A stretch of 64,000 nucleotides of DNA from Nothophaeocryptopus gaeumannii. Lineage: Eukaryota > Ascomycota > Dothideomycetes > Mycosphaerellales > Mycosphaerellaceae. Each line of letters begins with the position of its first letter. The first letter of the stretch is position 1. Made by a program: the position numbers and the translations under genes. Location of the stretch: positions 1,922,001-1,986,000 of the forward strand of contig JASISA010000026.1 of NCBI GenBank assembly GCA_031771865.1, given 5' to 3'. The notes under the pieces are model-generated. The model did not search any database, was not told where the DNA came from, and worked only from the letters and a program-made list of their open reading frames with translations. Of this stretch, positions 30,919 to 43,100 are shown piece after piece.

Positions 30919-33360
30919 TCACAACTTCCCCCTCGTCGAAATCCCCTGTCTCCGCCTAATCTTCTTCCTCTTCTCCACAGCCTCCTTCTCCGCACCCTCC
31001 CCACCACTCTTCGCCCCACTCTCCCACATTTCAGCCCCTGTCAACTTCGCTAATCCCAAGATCCTCCTCCTAACATTCTCCCCTTCCTTCTTCCCTCTGT
31101 AGTCCCTCCGACTCTCATTGATATGTTCCGCAAATTCCCACAACCTCCCCTGTGGAACCAATTCGCCTCGCTCATCCAGCTGCGGCATCCAATCAGGATC
31201 AAGTCGCACACGCTGCGGAACGCCCTTCTGCTCCCTCGCCGGTCTCGTAACAATAATAATTCCTTCCTCTTCAAACCTCCCGAAAGCATTCTTCAAAGCC
31301 TCCTTGTTTACAGCTTCGTAATATCCCAGGTCACCCCTATGATACAACGTCTTGCCCAAAAGCTGTGCTCGATCTTGTACAGTTTTGAGATTGAGCCATG
31401 ATTCCACGTCAGGAGCGGTTTGGGGAGGACGAAGCATGAAGAGCGAGACGGCGCCGAGCCAGGAAGCTTCGATAAAGGGCCAGATGAGGAAGCAGTAGAA
31501 GTCGAAATTCTCTGTGTCGAGGGTTCGTTCAGCGGGAGCGATGGAGACGAATTGGATCTTGCCGTCTTGGCCTCTGATGACTTGGAGAATTCCGTCTTGC
31601 ACGAGGCCTTGTAGGGTCGTTTCCAGATTCTCTTCGAGTGGCGTTGTGGGGAATATGAATTCTGCTCGGAAAAGCTGCGAAAGGAAGAAGACATAGTCGT
31701 AAAGCTCCCTGTAGGAAATACGTTCCGCTTCGGCGCCGCCGAGTTTGACTTTGGTGTACATCGCCGCACAGACGAGCGCCTGCGATATGAACAGGTGAAT
31801 CGTCATGTTCCTGTAAAAACTGAGCTGGAAGCGGTCTTCTGCGTAGTACATTTCCTCCGCCAATTCTTCAACCCTTCCTACCAAGTTCGGCCCCAGCGTT
31901 TCCAGAGCTTTGTCGACGACGGCTTCCGTGGTGTTACCAGCAAAATGCGCGACACGCCCACCGGCGGATTTGACTCTTTCGGAAAGCCATTCGACTCTGC
32001 GCATCAGTTCTGTTCGACCGACGGATCGTCCAGAGAGGGTCAGGAGGACAGTTCCGACCAGTGCTGAAGGCATCACGACTGACACCTCGTTGATATCAGC
32101 CAAGACCTTGTATCCCAGTGTCGTGAGTAGCCTCCTCCTCAGGGCAGCATCATACGTAAGCTCGATGCTAGGGCTTTGCTTTACCAACCGACTGCTCTGA
32201 CCCACAATAAACTCCCTCAAGCTCCACGGCTTCTGAAACCGGACATCCACGCGTCCCAGCTTCAGCGACAGCACATTACTCGCCGACAGGAAGGAGCTCA
32301 GATCCTCTTTCTTCTTCGGCTGGCCAAGCAGTTCGCTGATATAGCTGTCGACCTCAATAACCTTATCATACTGCGTGCTGACGGGGCAGACGATGGCGTC
32401 TTCCGTCCGGCCGGACATGACACTATCCAGGAGAAAACTCAAGATCCCGAACTTCGGCTGCAGCAACTTCCCCGTCCGACTCCTCCCTCCTTCGACGAAA
32501 CATTCCACATTGAATCCATTCTGCAGAAGGGTATCCATGTACGACTGCACCAGAGTCGTATACAGCTGATCTCCATCGAAACTGCGGCGTATCCACATCG
32601 CACCGGCATTCTGCAGAAACGGTCCCACTACGGGGAAGTTCAGATTATCTCCCGCGACGACTGTGGGTAATGCCATGCCCAAGCGGTAGCAGATTACCTG
32701 TAGTGATACGTAGTCCACGTGACTGCGATGGCACGGCAAGAAGATTATCGACTGCTTCTTCCGTTCCGCCTCCTTCGCGACCTCCCTCAAATGCAACACC
32801 TCTTGACTTGAGACGTGAATGCCTTGATGATACGCCCTCGTGAGAAGCTGGGTAGCAAGATAGTATGCTCCCCTGATGAACCTCTTGCTTTCCATTTTGC
32901 AGATCATCAGATCCGTCCATTCATTACACACACTCAGAAGTTGTTCTTCAATCTCCACCCTCCTGCCCTCCCTCCTCCTTCTCTGTTCTGCACTCTCTCC
33001 TTCAACGCCCATCCTCCCAAGCAATCCCTCCTGCAACTCCACCTCCACCCTCTTCTTCGCCAACGCCCTTACTTTATCCCTCAACATCTTCTGTCCGAGA
33101 ACCATATTCTTCATATGTTCTGAGAACCCCGCGTAGAAGATCTCAGGCCCAATAATCTTATCATAGCTCCTCCATGCCGTGCCCAACACATGTAATCCAA
33201 GCTCCTGCAGAGCGTTGAGAGGCTCCTCACGAAACTTCGCATATGGTACCAACAGCTCCTGCTCGCCATGCTCGCCATCTTGTACGATTTGGAGGCTGTC
33301 GCCAACAATAGCGATATCTGCGGTCGAAGCAGCGGAGAAGGGGGAGGGTTTGGAGGACAT
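30919..33360 (-). CDS. Glycerol-3-phosphate / dihydroxyacetone-phosphate acyltransferase (PlsB/GNPAT type)
   Basis: A single 813-codon exon. The four acyltransferase blocks are present: block I HRSHVD (211-216, the HX4D catalytic pair), block II GAMWIRR (253-259), block III FVEGGRSRTGK (288-298) and block IV CPVSTQYDKVIE. A long C-terminal domain of the PlsB/GNPAT kind follows (YRNMTIHLFISQALVCAAMY). The enzyme puts the first acyl chain on glycerol 3-phosphate or dihydroxyacetone phosphate. GNPAT relatives are peroxisomal and feed ether-lipid synthesis. The C-terminal tripeptide is GKL, close to but not a canonical SKL peroxisomal signal. The frame is intact along 2.4 kb. Confidence 0.88.
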   Translation of the reverse strand: MSSKPSPFSAASTADIAIVGDSLQIVQDGEHGEQELLVPYAKFREEPLNALQELGLHVLGTAWRSYDKIIGPEIFYAGFSEHMKNMVLGQKMLRDKVRALAKKRVEVELQEGLLGRMGVEGESAEQRRRREGRRVEIEEQLLSVCNEWTDLMICKMESKRFIRGAYYLATQLLTRAYHQGIHVSSQEVLHLREVAKEAERKKQSIIFLPCHRSHVDYVSLQVICYRLGMALPTVVAGDNLNFPVVGPFLQNAGAMWIRRSFDGDQLYTTLVQSYMDTLLQNGFNVECFVEGGRSRTGKLLQPKFGILSFLLDSVMSGRTEDAIVCPVSTQYDKVIEVDSYISELLGQPKKKEDLSSFLSASNVLSLKLGRVDVRFQKPWSLREFIVGQSSRLVKQSPSIELTYDAALRRRLLTTLGYKVLADINEVSVVMPSALVGTVLLTLSGRSVGRTELMRRVEWLSERVKSAGGRVAHFAGNTTEAVVDKALETLGPNLVGRVEELAEEMYYAEDRFQLSFYRNMTIHLFISQALVCAAMYTKVKLGGAEAERISYRELYDYVFFLSQLFRAEFIFPTTPLEENLETTLQGLVQDGILQVIRGQDGKIQFVSIAPAERTLDTENFDFYCFLIWPFIEASWLGAVSLFMLRPPQTAPDVESWLNLKTVQDRAQLLGKTLYHRGDLGYYEAVNKEALKNAFGRFEEEGIIIVTRPAREQKGVPQRVRLDPDWMPQLDERGELVPQGRLWEFAEHINESRRDYRGKKEGENVRRRILGLAKLTGAEMWESGAKSGGEGAEKEAVEKRKKIRRRQGISTRGKL

Positions 33361-34146
33361 CGTCGTGGTTGCTATCGCCGGTCGGTGTTGGTCCTTTCAA
33401 GGTGTTACGCTGGTTCCCGTCGTTTCTGTCGTATCGTGTCCAGATCCATGCTAATGCTCATGCAGATAAGATGCGGTGTGATAGTATGCGCGAACAGGTG
33501 GAGGAGGTCCTGCGTTCGGAAGTACGTTCGGAGTCCGTTGCTGTTTGCTGTCGCTTCGGAGGCTGGTTGTTGGGAATGAACAGCTGCTCAGTCGGCAACG
33601 TGGTTCAAGATCCGTGAGCCTCAATTGGGCGGTGTGCATGTAGGTCCAGGTCATGGGCCCAGATGTTTGAAGATCAATCCTTGGTTCCCTTGCCCATCTG
33701 CATGTCATAAAGCTGGGGTCAAAACATACCGAGGCTGTTCGGAAGAGGTATACTCCACTCCGTAGCGCTCTTGTTGATGGAGTACGGAATACCATAAGAA
33801 GGCAGGTGGACACATCACGAGGTTGAAATACGTTTTCAAACGCGCGCCCCCATAGAGCAGCGCATCTACCATGCAGCCATTCCCCAAGGCGCTCATTTCC
33901 CATTCATAGATAGTACACTGGGTATTTTCATCCTTTCATAATCTTTCACGCCCAAAGTGGAAGTTCCAAACCATCCGATCATAACACAGTCGAAATGCCC
34001 AAAAATCTCCTGCATCCATCCTACTCGTACAGATCAAAGTCCACAGCAAGCCACTTTTGTCTTGACCGTTCGTTGAAATCCAGCTCTCCACCCGGAAATA
34101 GCCCAAAGCTCTTCCCGAGCCCACCAAAGATATGTTGTAGAAGCTG
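33361..34146. other. Intergenic, acyltransferase promoter and regulator 3' region
   Basis: Two genes in tandem on minus. ORFs here lack protein character. Nothing else recognised. Confidence 0.45.
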
Positions 34147-36770
34147 TTAAGTGTTGTAGTAAAGTTGTCCTCCCTGCTGATTACCGTAATCTGCATTTTG
34201 CATATTGTTTTGCATGTTCGGAGGAACATAGTACTGCTGATACGGGTGTACAGCTTGCGTAAAGTCCGCCTTCATGTACATCGGATTCGGTATACCCTGA
34301 GGTGGTCTCTTCTGCTGTGGCTGCGATGCTTGTCGCTGTCGTGGAGCCGGTTGAGGCTGCGGTGGCGTGGGATGCATATGCCCTGCCGGGGTGGCTTGAT
34401 GTTGCTGGAGAGCTGCCATGCTCTGCTGTTGGTTCATCTCGAAGCTCTGCTGTAACGACAAGGACTGCGCCCGCTGTGCCTGCTCCTGCATTTGGCGTTG
34501 TTGAGCGTCCTGTGCTTCCTTGGCTTGCCGGTGAGCCGTGTGCGTTTGCGCGTACTGCGCTGGAGATGGCTCCTCATTCCAGCCCCATTTCTCCTTGAGC
34601 TCCTTATAGACGAAGCCAATGCGCCAGCCGGTCTCCTTGTTGATCTTATCAAAGATCTGCAGGACCTCTTCCTGCTCTTGGCGATTGGTGAGGACTTCGG
34701 CAGCGTGAGCAAGAGAGCGAATGGCGACAGATGCAACGCCGCTACGAACAAGTCAGTAAAAGGTCAATCAAAGTTCAATAAAGGCACAGAAAGTCTCTTA
34801 CCGATCCTTGACATGCGCAACGATACCGCAGATCATCTGCGAGTGACGGTTCTGCATCTCAGACATCTCAGGATTGTCCAGTCCGTAGTAAGGATGTATC
34901 TGCGCCATGAGCAGCATAGCGGTGTGGAAGAAGAGTCGAGCTACGATGGTCGTCCGTTTGACCAGCCAGACCTCCGGAAACACAGACTTTGAGCTGGTCT
35001 GGTAAGCAAACAGGTATGCCATCGGGTGCATCGTTCGAGGAATGCCATCATTCCAAGCATCACACATCTGCTTCAGCCTTGTCCACTCTTCATGTCTTTG
35101 CTGCGAGCGGACTTGCTCGTCCCGATGGTTTGGCAACCGCTCTCGAGGAATTGTGGCGCGGAAGTTGCAAACCTTGGCCACAATGTACAGCATGCGATGA
35201 GTCCAGACCTCTTCTCGACCATTGCTGATCTCTCGGCTGAAGTCCATGTCCACTCTCCACGCTTCAGGATCCCAGGCCACCTGCCAGTTGAAGTGAAGAC
35301 AAGACAGAACTTCAAGTCCCACATTCAGCCAAAAGCATGCTTGCCCGATTCCCTGAGCGCGCGCATCCCATCCGCACTCTTTGATAAGTGCGCGTGCGCC
35401 AGCAATGTGGTTCATTCGTTGTAGGGCGCGTTCCGACATGATTTCGTAAACGTTGAGGATGACGGCAGTTGTCGCACAGACCACGGTATCCCTGTTGGGG
35501 TTCTGAAGGTTCTTCAGTAAATACCGAGTCGCTGTGTCGTAGTAGTGCAGTGCCTTTTCCTCTGTATACGCGGGGTTCACGAGAGTGAGATGCCTGGCTC
35601 CACAAGCTAGAAAGGCGTGCAGCAGCATTGGTTCAGATAGCGAGTGGAATGGCAACAGACGCGAGAAGTGCTTCTGCGGGTCCATACTGTCCATCCACAA
35701 ACCGACCTCTTCGACGAAGACTTGCATAAAAAGTGTCTCCTCTTGGTTATCGAGGTACTCTTTCTTATCCTTGTCTGGGTCTATAAGGTCAGTATCAAAA
35801 GCTCGGTAGCTCCCCACGGAGCCAACGACTGAGCTCATACCTGCGTCGCTGTGATGTGACTGCGTCGATCCGGACTGGGGCTGCGGCGGCTGCTGTTGTA
35901 CTTGCGGCTGGGGCGGGTAAGCAGGGTAATGGTTATTTTCCAGCTGTTTCTGTGCCTCGAACATGTCGCTCATATTCGATTGCTGGTTTGGGTCTTGATA
36001 GGTCTCAGGCATTATGCTCTGCACTGGTGGCAGAGGCTGGCCCATCTGAGCGACTTGGGCATTTGCCTGAGAGTAGTCGAAGGAAACGGCGGAATCCAGA
36101 GCTTGATTGTAGTCCTGGTGACTGTGGTTGTGGTTGGGATTCGGGCCTAGATGCTTATATCTCTCCACGCCTCCACGGTACTCGCTCGCGATCTCCCTCG
36201 ACTCGTCCAAGAAATCGACTTTCCAGTCTGGCGTGCCCCAAAGCGTGATGATCGTGGGCGGGCGGTCCACCCAAGTATCGATGAAGTTCAGGCGCACTCC
36301 TCGTTTGCACTGTCGATTGCTCTTCTTACAGTTATTGCAATGCGGCATGCCCTCATCACATTTGAGATGGCGTTCTCTGCAAGTAAGACAGCCGGTCCGT
36401 ACGCGCTTCGGTTTCGACGAACCCTCGCCATCCTTGTCGGCATCGCCATTCGTGATGCCGTCTGTCTTGGTATCCGACCGAGGTCCAACCCTCTTGACCT
36501 TCTTCACGGGCTTCGACCCAGCCAGGTTAGGGGCATCTTTCCGCTTCTGACCAGCGATCTGTGTAGAGGGGACATTTACCGGGGGAGGAGGAGGAGCAAC
36601 GGCGGTGGTGGGAGAGATGTCGGCATGGTGTTTGAATTGGCCATATGCGTTGTCGTAGCCAGGCTGCAAGAGAGCAGTCTGGTTTACTATGCCAGCCAGG
36701 GTAGCAGTGCTGAGGCCCAAAGGCCTTGTACGGCGCGTGCACGCCGTGCGAGTTTAGATACGCTGCACAT
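34147..36770 (-). CDS. Zn2Cys6 transcription factor
   Basis: The preferred model has three exons on minus: 36770-36732 (13 codons from ATG), 36663-34802 and 34741-34147, 831 residues. No ATG exists in the long frame before the DNA-binding domain, so a first exon is needed. The join GCC|GTACAAGG...TTGCAG|CCT is in phase. A basic linker (KPVKKVKRVG) precedes the binuclear cluster C105-x2-C-x6-C-x6-C-x2-C-x6-C132 (GCLTCRERHLKCDEGMPHCN). Then come RLNFIDTWVDRPP, a Gln/Pro-rich region, a fungal-specific regulatory domain (about 330-600) and a Gln-rich C-terminal tail suited to activation. Target genes unknown. The adjacent MFS gene is divergent. Confidence 0.82.
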
Positions 36771-38019
36771 GCGTTGGTCGTGTGAGGCGTGTTCTGCGTG
36801 TCGTGTGAGTCGTGCTCGCTTGCTTTCCAACGCGTGGCCGGGCCGGAAGTGTGTGTGTAGTGATCGGTCGGCCTCAGTTGAAAGAACTCGGCTCGTCACT
36901 CGGCAGCGCTCGGCGTGTCTCTCGCAATGCTCTGGCAGTCCCTTCTCCTCCTGATCGCCGTGCGACAGCGTCTCTGCTATCACGTCTCGTGAGAGTATGG
37001 TGGTGAGGTGAAGTACTGTAGTATGGTCGTATGCTCGTTGCGGATCGGAGGGTCGGCCGTGCGTGGAGGAGCGTCGTATCGTCTAGACTTGCAACGTCGA
37101 AGAGTCTTTGTGCTCGGCGTTTGCTTTGTGTGCTACAAACAGACTTTTGGCCGGGTTTGTCTAATCAACAGGATGGGTTGAAACAGCAGAGATAGGAATA
37201 TTAATAGGAGCAAGTCGCAATTAGGCGGAGGCGTGATCGAAGAAGGGCAGTTGATAGGTGTAGGGCCGAGGAAGGCCTGCGCTGATCTCGGCTCGAGCAC
37301 AACTGCCACAGCAAAGTCCCCTGCACCAAGTCCAAAGTCTTATTATTACTACTGTACGATGGAGTCCTGCGAGAGAGAGTTCTGCCTAGTGACGTTGTCT
37401 GGCTACGGTGGAACTGCGGCTTGCTTATTAGGAAGAAGTCTTCTACTCCTGATCTACGAATGATGGCCGCGCTCTACATGTATGCATCTTGTTGGAGTAC
37501 GTCGGCGGGCGTCAGGGCGCTCTCATCAAGTGGAACTCGGCAATTTTCCATGCCCACAATAGAGTTCACCATGCCTCCACAATACCTCCAATCCACATCT
37601 CCGCCGACCAGGCCCGCACACGTGAAGTCGAGGTTTGCAACAAGATGATAGTGCCATTTGATCTGCAGGAAGTAGGTGGATGTACTCCCTACTCCGCTGT
37701 ATGGGCCGACTATGCATTCGACATTGACAACACATTGGCCCTCTCGTCCCGTGCGGCGTATGGGAACCAATGTCGTCAGCTGTATGAGCTCCGGTGAACA
37801 TCCATCTCGCGAAAAGCTTACTCAAGCATCGCCTGTCCAATACCTCACTTCTCAGCCTCTGACATGCCAACTCGCACAGCGCTCGACCATCTGCGGAACG
37901 TTGGGCTGAAATACTCAGCATCTATCACAACAGTCTTCTGAGACCCGACACACCGGCTTGCGCGACCTCACAGAGATGCAGTAGTTCCAAGTCGACAGAT
38001 CTATCTGAACAGCGCTCCA
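36771..38019. promoter_or_regulatory. Divergent region, Zn2Cys6 factor / MFS permease
   Basis: 1.25 kb separates the two starts. Apart from a possible gene relic at 37474-37770 on minus I see no gene. Repeated GTGTG/CGTG-rich sequence lies at 36780-36860. Confidence 0.4.
37474..37770 (-). pseudogene. Possible gene fragment, unknown family
   Basis: The minus frame reads as a plausible globular protein (VNVECIVGPYSGVGSTSTYF, LQIKWHYHLVANLDFTCAGL, VGGDVDWRYCGGMVNSIVGM), with conserved-looking W, C and G positions. No start, no upstream exon and an early stop. It resembles secreted or lumenal fungal proteins in composition, but I cannot name it. Chance is possible. Confidence 0.35.
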
Positions 38020-39802
38020 ATGCCTCCGACGCGATATGAACCGGTTACAAGCTTCGACAAGCACGATGCTACACACACCCCTACCCCGTCCTCCAGCGAC
38101 CCACCTCTGACACCAGACTCAAGTGCAGACCTTGATCTGGGAAGAGACGAGCTTGGCGAGGATGGCTACGAACTTCACGATTTTGAACAGGACGGCCGGC
38201 GCGTCAATCCGAGAGACGAGGGGGACGCGAGCCTCGGGGCCGAAGAGTACGCAAATGAAGATGAAAATGAAGATGAAGCTGAGCCCCTCGCCGGAGGTAG
38301 ACGAAGACGTCGGTCCAGCGCACAATCTTTCGAGCTATACACCCCGGATGAGGAACGAAAAGTCCGGCGAAAGCTGGACAGGAATCTGGTTCTCTTCGTG
38401 GCTCTATTATACATGATGTCGTTCCTGGATCGAAGCAACATCGGTCAGTGACTCGGCCCTCGCACCTCTGTAGGCAAGAAGACACGTCTGACTCCAGGTA
38501 GGTAATGCGAAGACTGCTGGCATGAGTCGCGATCTCTCACTGTCGGACGACCTTTTCGAATGGCTTCTCACCGGCTTTTACATCACCTATGTACTGTTTG
38601 AGTGGATGACACTGTGCTACAAGATCTTTCCACCGCACATCTACATCAGCTGTTGTGTCTGCGCATGGGGTATTATCGCATCTATCCAATCGCTAGCAAC
38701 CGGTTTTGGCTTCCTCCTATTTCTTCGCATATTGCTTGGCATTGCAGAGGCTGCCTTTGTGGGTATGCCTATCTATCTCTCATTCTTCTTTCGCCGCGAG
38801 GAGCTGGCCTTCCGGACAGGAGTATTCATCGCCGCAGCACCACTAGCCACCAGCTTCGCGAGCACGCTCGCCTACATCATCGTCCGATTTGGCGATCTCA
38901 CAAGTATAGCTAATTGGAGACTACTCTTCCTCGTCGAAGGCTTTCCGGCATGCCTAGTCGCAGTATGGGCATGGTACTGGATCCCGGACTCACCAGCGAC
39001 AGCACGCTGGCTCAACGATAGAGACCGCAACATCGCTACTCTACGGAAACGAAAAGAAATAGCTCTTGAAGATAGCTCATCTGGAAAATCAAAACAGACA
39101 ACTATTCCTCGCCACAAACAGAAATTCCAGTGGGACCAAGTCAAACAGACATTGACAGATCCCAAGTCTTACCTCACAGCGGCTATGTTCTTCTGCTGCA
39201 ACGTCGCCTTCAGCAGCATGCCTGTCTTCCTCCCGTCCATCCTCACATCTTTTGGCAACTCGGAACTCGCATCTCAAGGCCTTTCCGCTTTCCCGAACCT
39301 CTTCGCTTTCGTCATCGTCCTCATCACGGCCTTCGTTTCGGACAGGCTCCAATCCCGCAGTGGACCAATTGTCTTCCACGCCCTCCTTGCCGTGTCCGGC
39401 TACCTCTTCCTCGCAGTCGATGGTTTCTTCCATGTGGAAAGTACCTGGCCGAGGTATTTCGCCATCTTCCCCATCTGTGCGGGTTTTTTCTCATGTGTTA
39501 CGATTGTCATTACTTGGACAGTGAATAATCAAGTTTCGGACGAGGGCAAGGGAACAGGAATGGCTGTATTGAACGTGATTGGGCAGATGGGACCGCTTTT
39601 GGGAACGAGGCTCTATCCAGATGAGGATGGACCGTGGTATGTGAAGGGAATGAGTGTTTGTGCGGTTTGTATGGCTCTTGTTGCGGTACTCGCTTGGGTA
39701 TTGAGATGGTATCTGAAGAGGGAGAATCAGAGGCTGAGGAGGAGTTGGTCTGCTGTTGGGGACATGGACGGGCCTGGGAAGGGATTTGTTTATATGACTT
39801 GA
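38020..39802 (+). CDS. MFS permease, anion:cation symporter family
   Basis: Exons 38020-38443 and 38502-39802 (58-bp intron ending GGTAG) encode 574 residues. A 110-residue hydrophilic, acidic N terminus (EDENEDEAEPLAGGRRRRR) precedes RKVRRKLDRNLVLFVALLYMM and SFLDRSNIGNAK, the diagnostic helix-1 segment of the Dal5/ACS family. Roughly twelve helices follow, with LRILLGIAEAAFVGMPIYLS, LFLVEGFPACLVAVWAWYWI and LTDPKSYLTAAMFFCCN. The substrate is probably an organic anion, vitamin or small peptide. It is distinct from the permease at 12.7 kb in its N terminus and central loop. Confidence 0.88.
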
Positions 39803-40192
39803 TAGTACTCTAGCGAATGTAAGCGGTATTTCCCGTTGTTATGTATGCTCTTGCACTCAACACATACCACTCAAGTCCATGTTGCACAAAGATCGCCTAG
39901 GGTACGGTATCCTTTTTGGGGAGAGCTCGGGCCAGCAGTTCGCCCCACCCTTGTAACTTCCAACTTCGCACCCTGGCCCATATCACTTGCCTGCAAGACG
40001 TCTCCTCCAAGCCAGCGTCAATGTCTTGAGAAACACCCAAACATTGATAGCGAAACACATCACGTTCCGATCGTACCGTGATCCGCTAGTGACATCGCGA
40101 CCCAAACATCCAAAGCGAGTGGCATCATGCCACATCCGAACACAAACATCGAAGGAACGGCATCACTGGGCATCAGCAGCCCCTAGATAAAC
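39803..40192. other. Intergenic, MFS permease to Fig4-type phosphatase
   Basis: Leader and promoter of the phosphatase. Several ATG-less short frames, nothing supported. Confidence 0.45.
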
Positions 40193-43100
40193 ATGGACCA
40201 AGGACCCGTGGATGCAGCACCGAGCAATTACAGCGATTTTGGTGACCACAGAAGGTCATACTCGCCCGAGCAGGACCGCTCAGCCTCCAGGGCGCGCTCG
40301 GCTTTTCGTGGCGAGTCGCTGCGCAAACAGGCGACACAGAAAGACCAAACGAACGCCGAAAATGAGCTTCGCTACGTCAAGTCCGGTACTCGACTTCGCA
40401 GTGGAAGTAGTGATGTCTCGGAGCAGTCACTTGGAGATCCTCCCATGTACCCACGGGTGGGAGCCACGGCAGAAGAACTGGAAGGCGAAGTTTGTGTAGA
40501 CGATGACGAACATCTGAGGGAGGATCCTTCCGAGGCCTGGAAGATCAAAGATGATGATTCCCGACCGCATCGTATGCACAAGTTCATCTTGTACGAGACT
40601 GCTGCGCGATACTGGATTACTGGCTCAGATATCACGGACAAGTCCTATCGGCTTATGAGGATCGATCGGAATACTGCTCCGGGTCAGATCACACTTTTTG
40701 AAGATGAGACTGTTTATACGAGACAGCAGATGGAGGACACCCTCAATGCAATTCAGGAGGGGAACAAGCCCTATGGCGTGAAGATGAAGTATACCTTCTG
40801 GGGTTTGCTGGGCTTCATCCGTTTTACCGAGGCTTATTACATGCTCATCGTGACGAAGAGAAAGCAGGTTGCGATGATTGGTGGACACTATGTCTACCAG
40901 GTCGAGGACACCGAGCTTGTTCCACTCACGACAGGAGCTAGCAGCTCTTTCTTGAGAGACCGCAATCCGGAAGAGGCGCGCTTTCTGAACATCCTGAATA
41001 ACCTGGATCTGTCCAAGGCATTCTACTTCAGCTACTCGTACGATATCACACATTCCCTACAACAGAACATCACCCGACAACGCCAGGCGATGAACGAAGG
41101 CCGCGCTGTCGCCGCCCACGAGTACAATGGCATGTTTGTCTGGAACCATTACCTTCTGAAGCCGGCGGTGAATGCTCTGAAACATCCCTACGACTGGTGC
41201 GTGCCCATCATACATGGCTTTCTGGATCAGGCAGCTCTCGATGTGTTTGGTCGGACGGTGTATGTGACCATCATTGGCAGGCGGTCAAGGTTCTTCGCTG
41301 GAGCAAGATTCCTGAAGCGAGGTATTAATGACTTGGGATATGTTGCAAACGATGTGGAGACAGAGCAGATTGTTGCTGAAAAGCTCACGACGTCGTTCCA
41401 CGCTCCTGGACCAAAGCTGTTTGCTGGCCCGACCTACACATCTTACGTTCATCACAGAGGCAGCATTCCACTATACTGGACGCAGGATATGGGTGGAGTG
41501 CAGCCAAAGCCTGGAATCGAGATCAACTTATTCGACCCCTTCTACGCCCCGGCTGCTTTGCATTTCGATCACTTGTTTGAGCGCTACGGCTGTCCGATCT
41601 ATGTCCTCAATCTGGTCAAGCAACGAGAGAAGACTCACAGAGAGTCAAAGCTCTTGTGGGCGTTTCAGGACTGCCTCGACTATCTCAACCAGTCCCTACC
41701 AGCTGACAAGCAGATTCAGTATAAGGCCTACGATATGGCGAGGGCGGCGAAAACTCGCAATAGTGATGTGATCGGTGGTCTGGAGGTCATTGCAAAAGAA
41801 ATCTTCGAGAAGACAGGCTTCTTTCACAATGGTGATGGAGAACTGTTGGAATCCCAGGTACAGAACGGAATCGCTAGAACGAATTGCATCGATTGCTTGG
41901 ACCGGACCAACGCTGCTCAATTTGTGATTGGCAAGCATGCCTTTGCTCAGCAGCTGAAGGCAATGGGAGTCATCTCTAACGACGATATCGAGTACGACAC
42001 CGATGCAGTGAACCTTTTTACTGCAATGTTTCACGACCACGGTGACAACATAGCGATGCAGTACGGCGGCTCACACCTCGTCAATACTATGGCGACGTAT
42101 CGCAAATTGAGCCACTGGCATAGCTCTAGTAGGGATATGGTCGAGAGTTTCAAGCGATACTACCACAACTCATTTCTGGATGCTCAGCGGCAGGAAGCTT
42201 ACAATCTTTTCCTCGGAAACTACATTTGGGCGCAAGGGCAGCCTATGCTGTGGGATCTGGCGACTGACTACTATCTTCATCACAGCGATCCGAAAGCATG
42301 GCTGGAACGGAACCGAAGAGATTACATCAACTGGTACACGCCGGAGTTCCTGGAACCAAGGATCATGCCGCCGAAGCAATTCAACCCACGCATTGCAGAA
42401 GAGCTGAGGAAGAGGGGTGTAGCGGCGTTCGACGACTATTGGAGAGAATGCTACCGACCGCATGTGCTGTCTTCTCTAGTGAAGGTATATCCTCTACGAA
42501 TGGAATCGACCAAGCGTTTTCTCGAAGGACGAGTGCATATGGAGAATAAGTATGACTTCAGCCCTTTCGTCCGCCGAGCAGATCCAAAGCGTTTCGAAGC
42601 AGACGAGAAAAAGCCTCAACGAAAAGGCGTTAAGATCCTGGATCCGCACGAGGCATCTCAAGAACCTTCCCCCGAGCCAGAGGCGACACACAGGCCGCCG
42701 ACCGCTAACAATGACGCGGAGCTACCCGTCAGCATTATGCGCGAGACCGCTTATCGACCAGAGCCTGAAAAAGCGAGAGAAGAGAGGCCCAAGCCCGCAG
42801 TGACAACTCCCGCAACGCCTGAATTCAAGCCAGCCGACAAGGCGCAAATGCATCTCTGGACTCTCAACCAATTCTACAACCAATCGCTCAACCCACACGT
42901 GTCTGAAGAGGAAGAAAGCCACTATGCCTTCTACGTCAATCACCCCCTGAACCTCCCTCTCGTGATTACAAACGACATCCCCTCTGACGCCAATATCGAC
43001 TACGTAGAATACGTCAACAAACCCTCCAACATTCACGACGATTTTGAAGATTCAGAAGAAGAAGATGGCGGTATGCCATTCGGAAGGGGTGTGAGTGAGG

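Noticed and set aside
36687..36742. Non-ATG start at 36720 for the Zn2Cys6 factor
   Set aside because: TTG initiation is unlikely. A 13-codon first exon with ATG at 36770 and an in-phase intron explains the N terminus.
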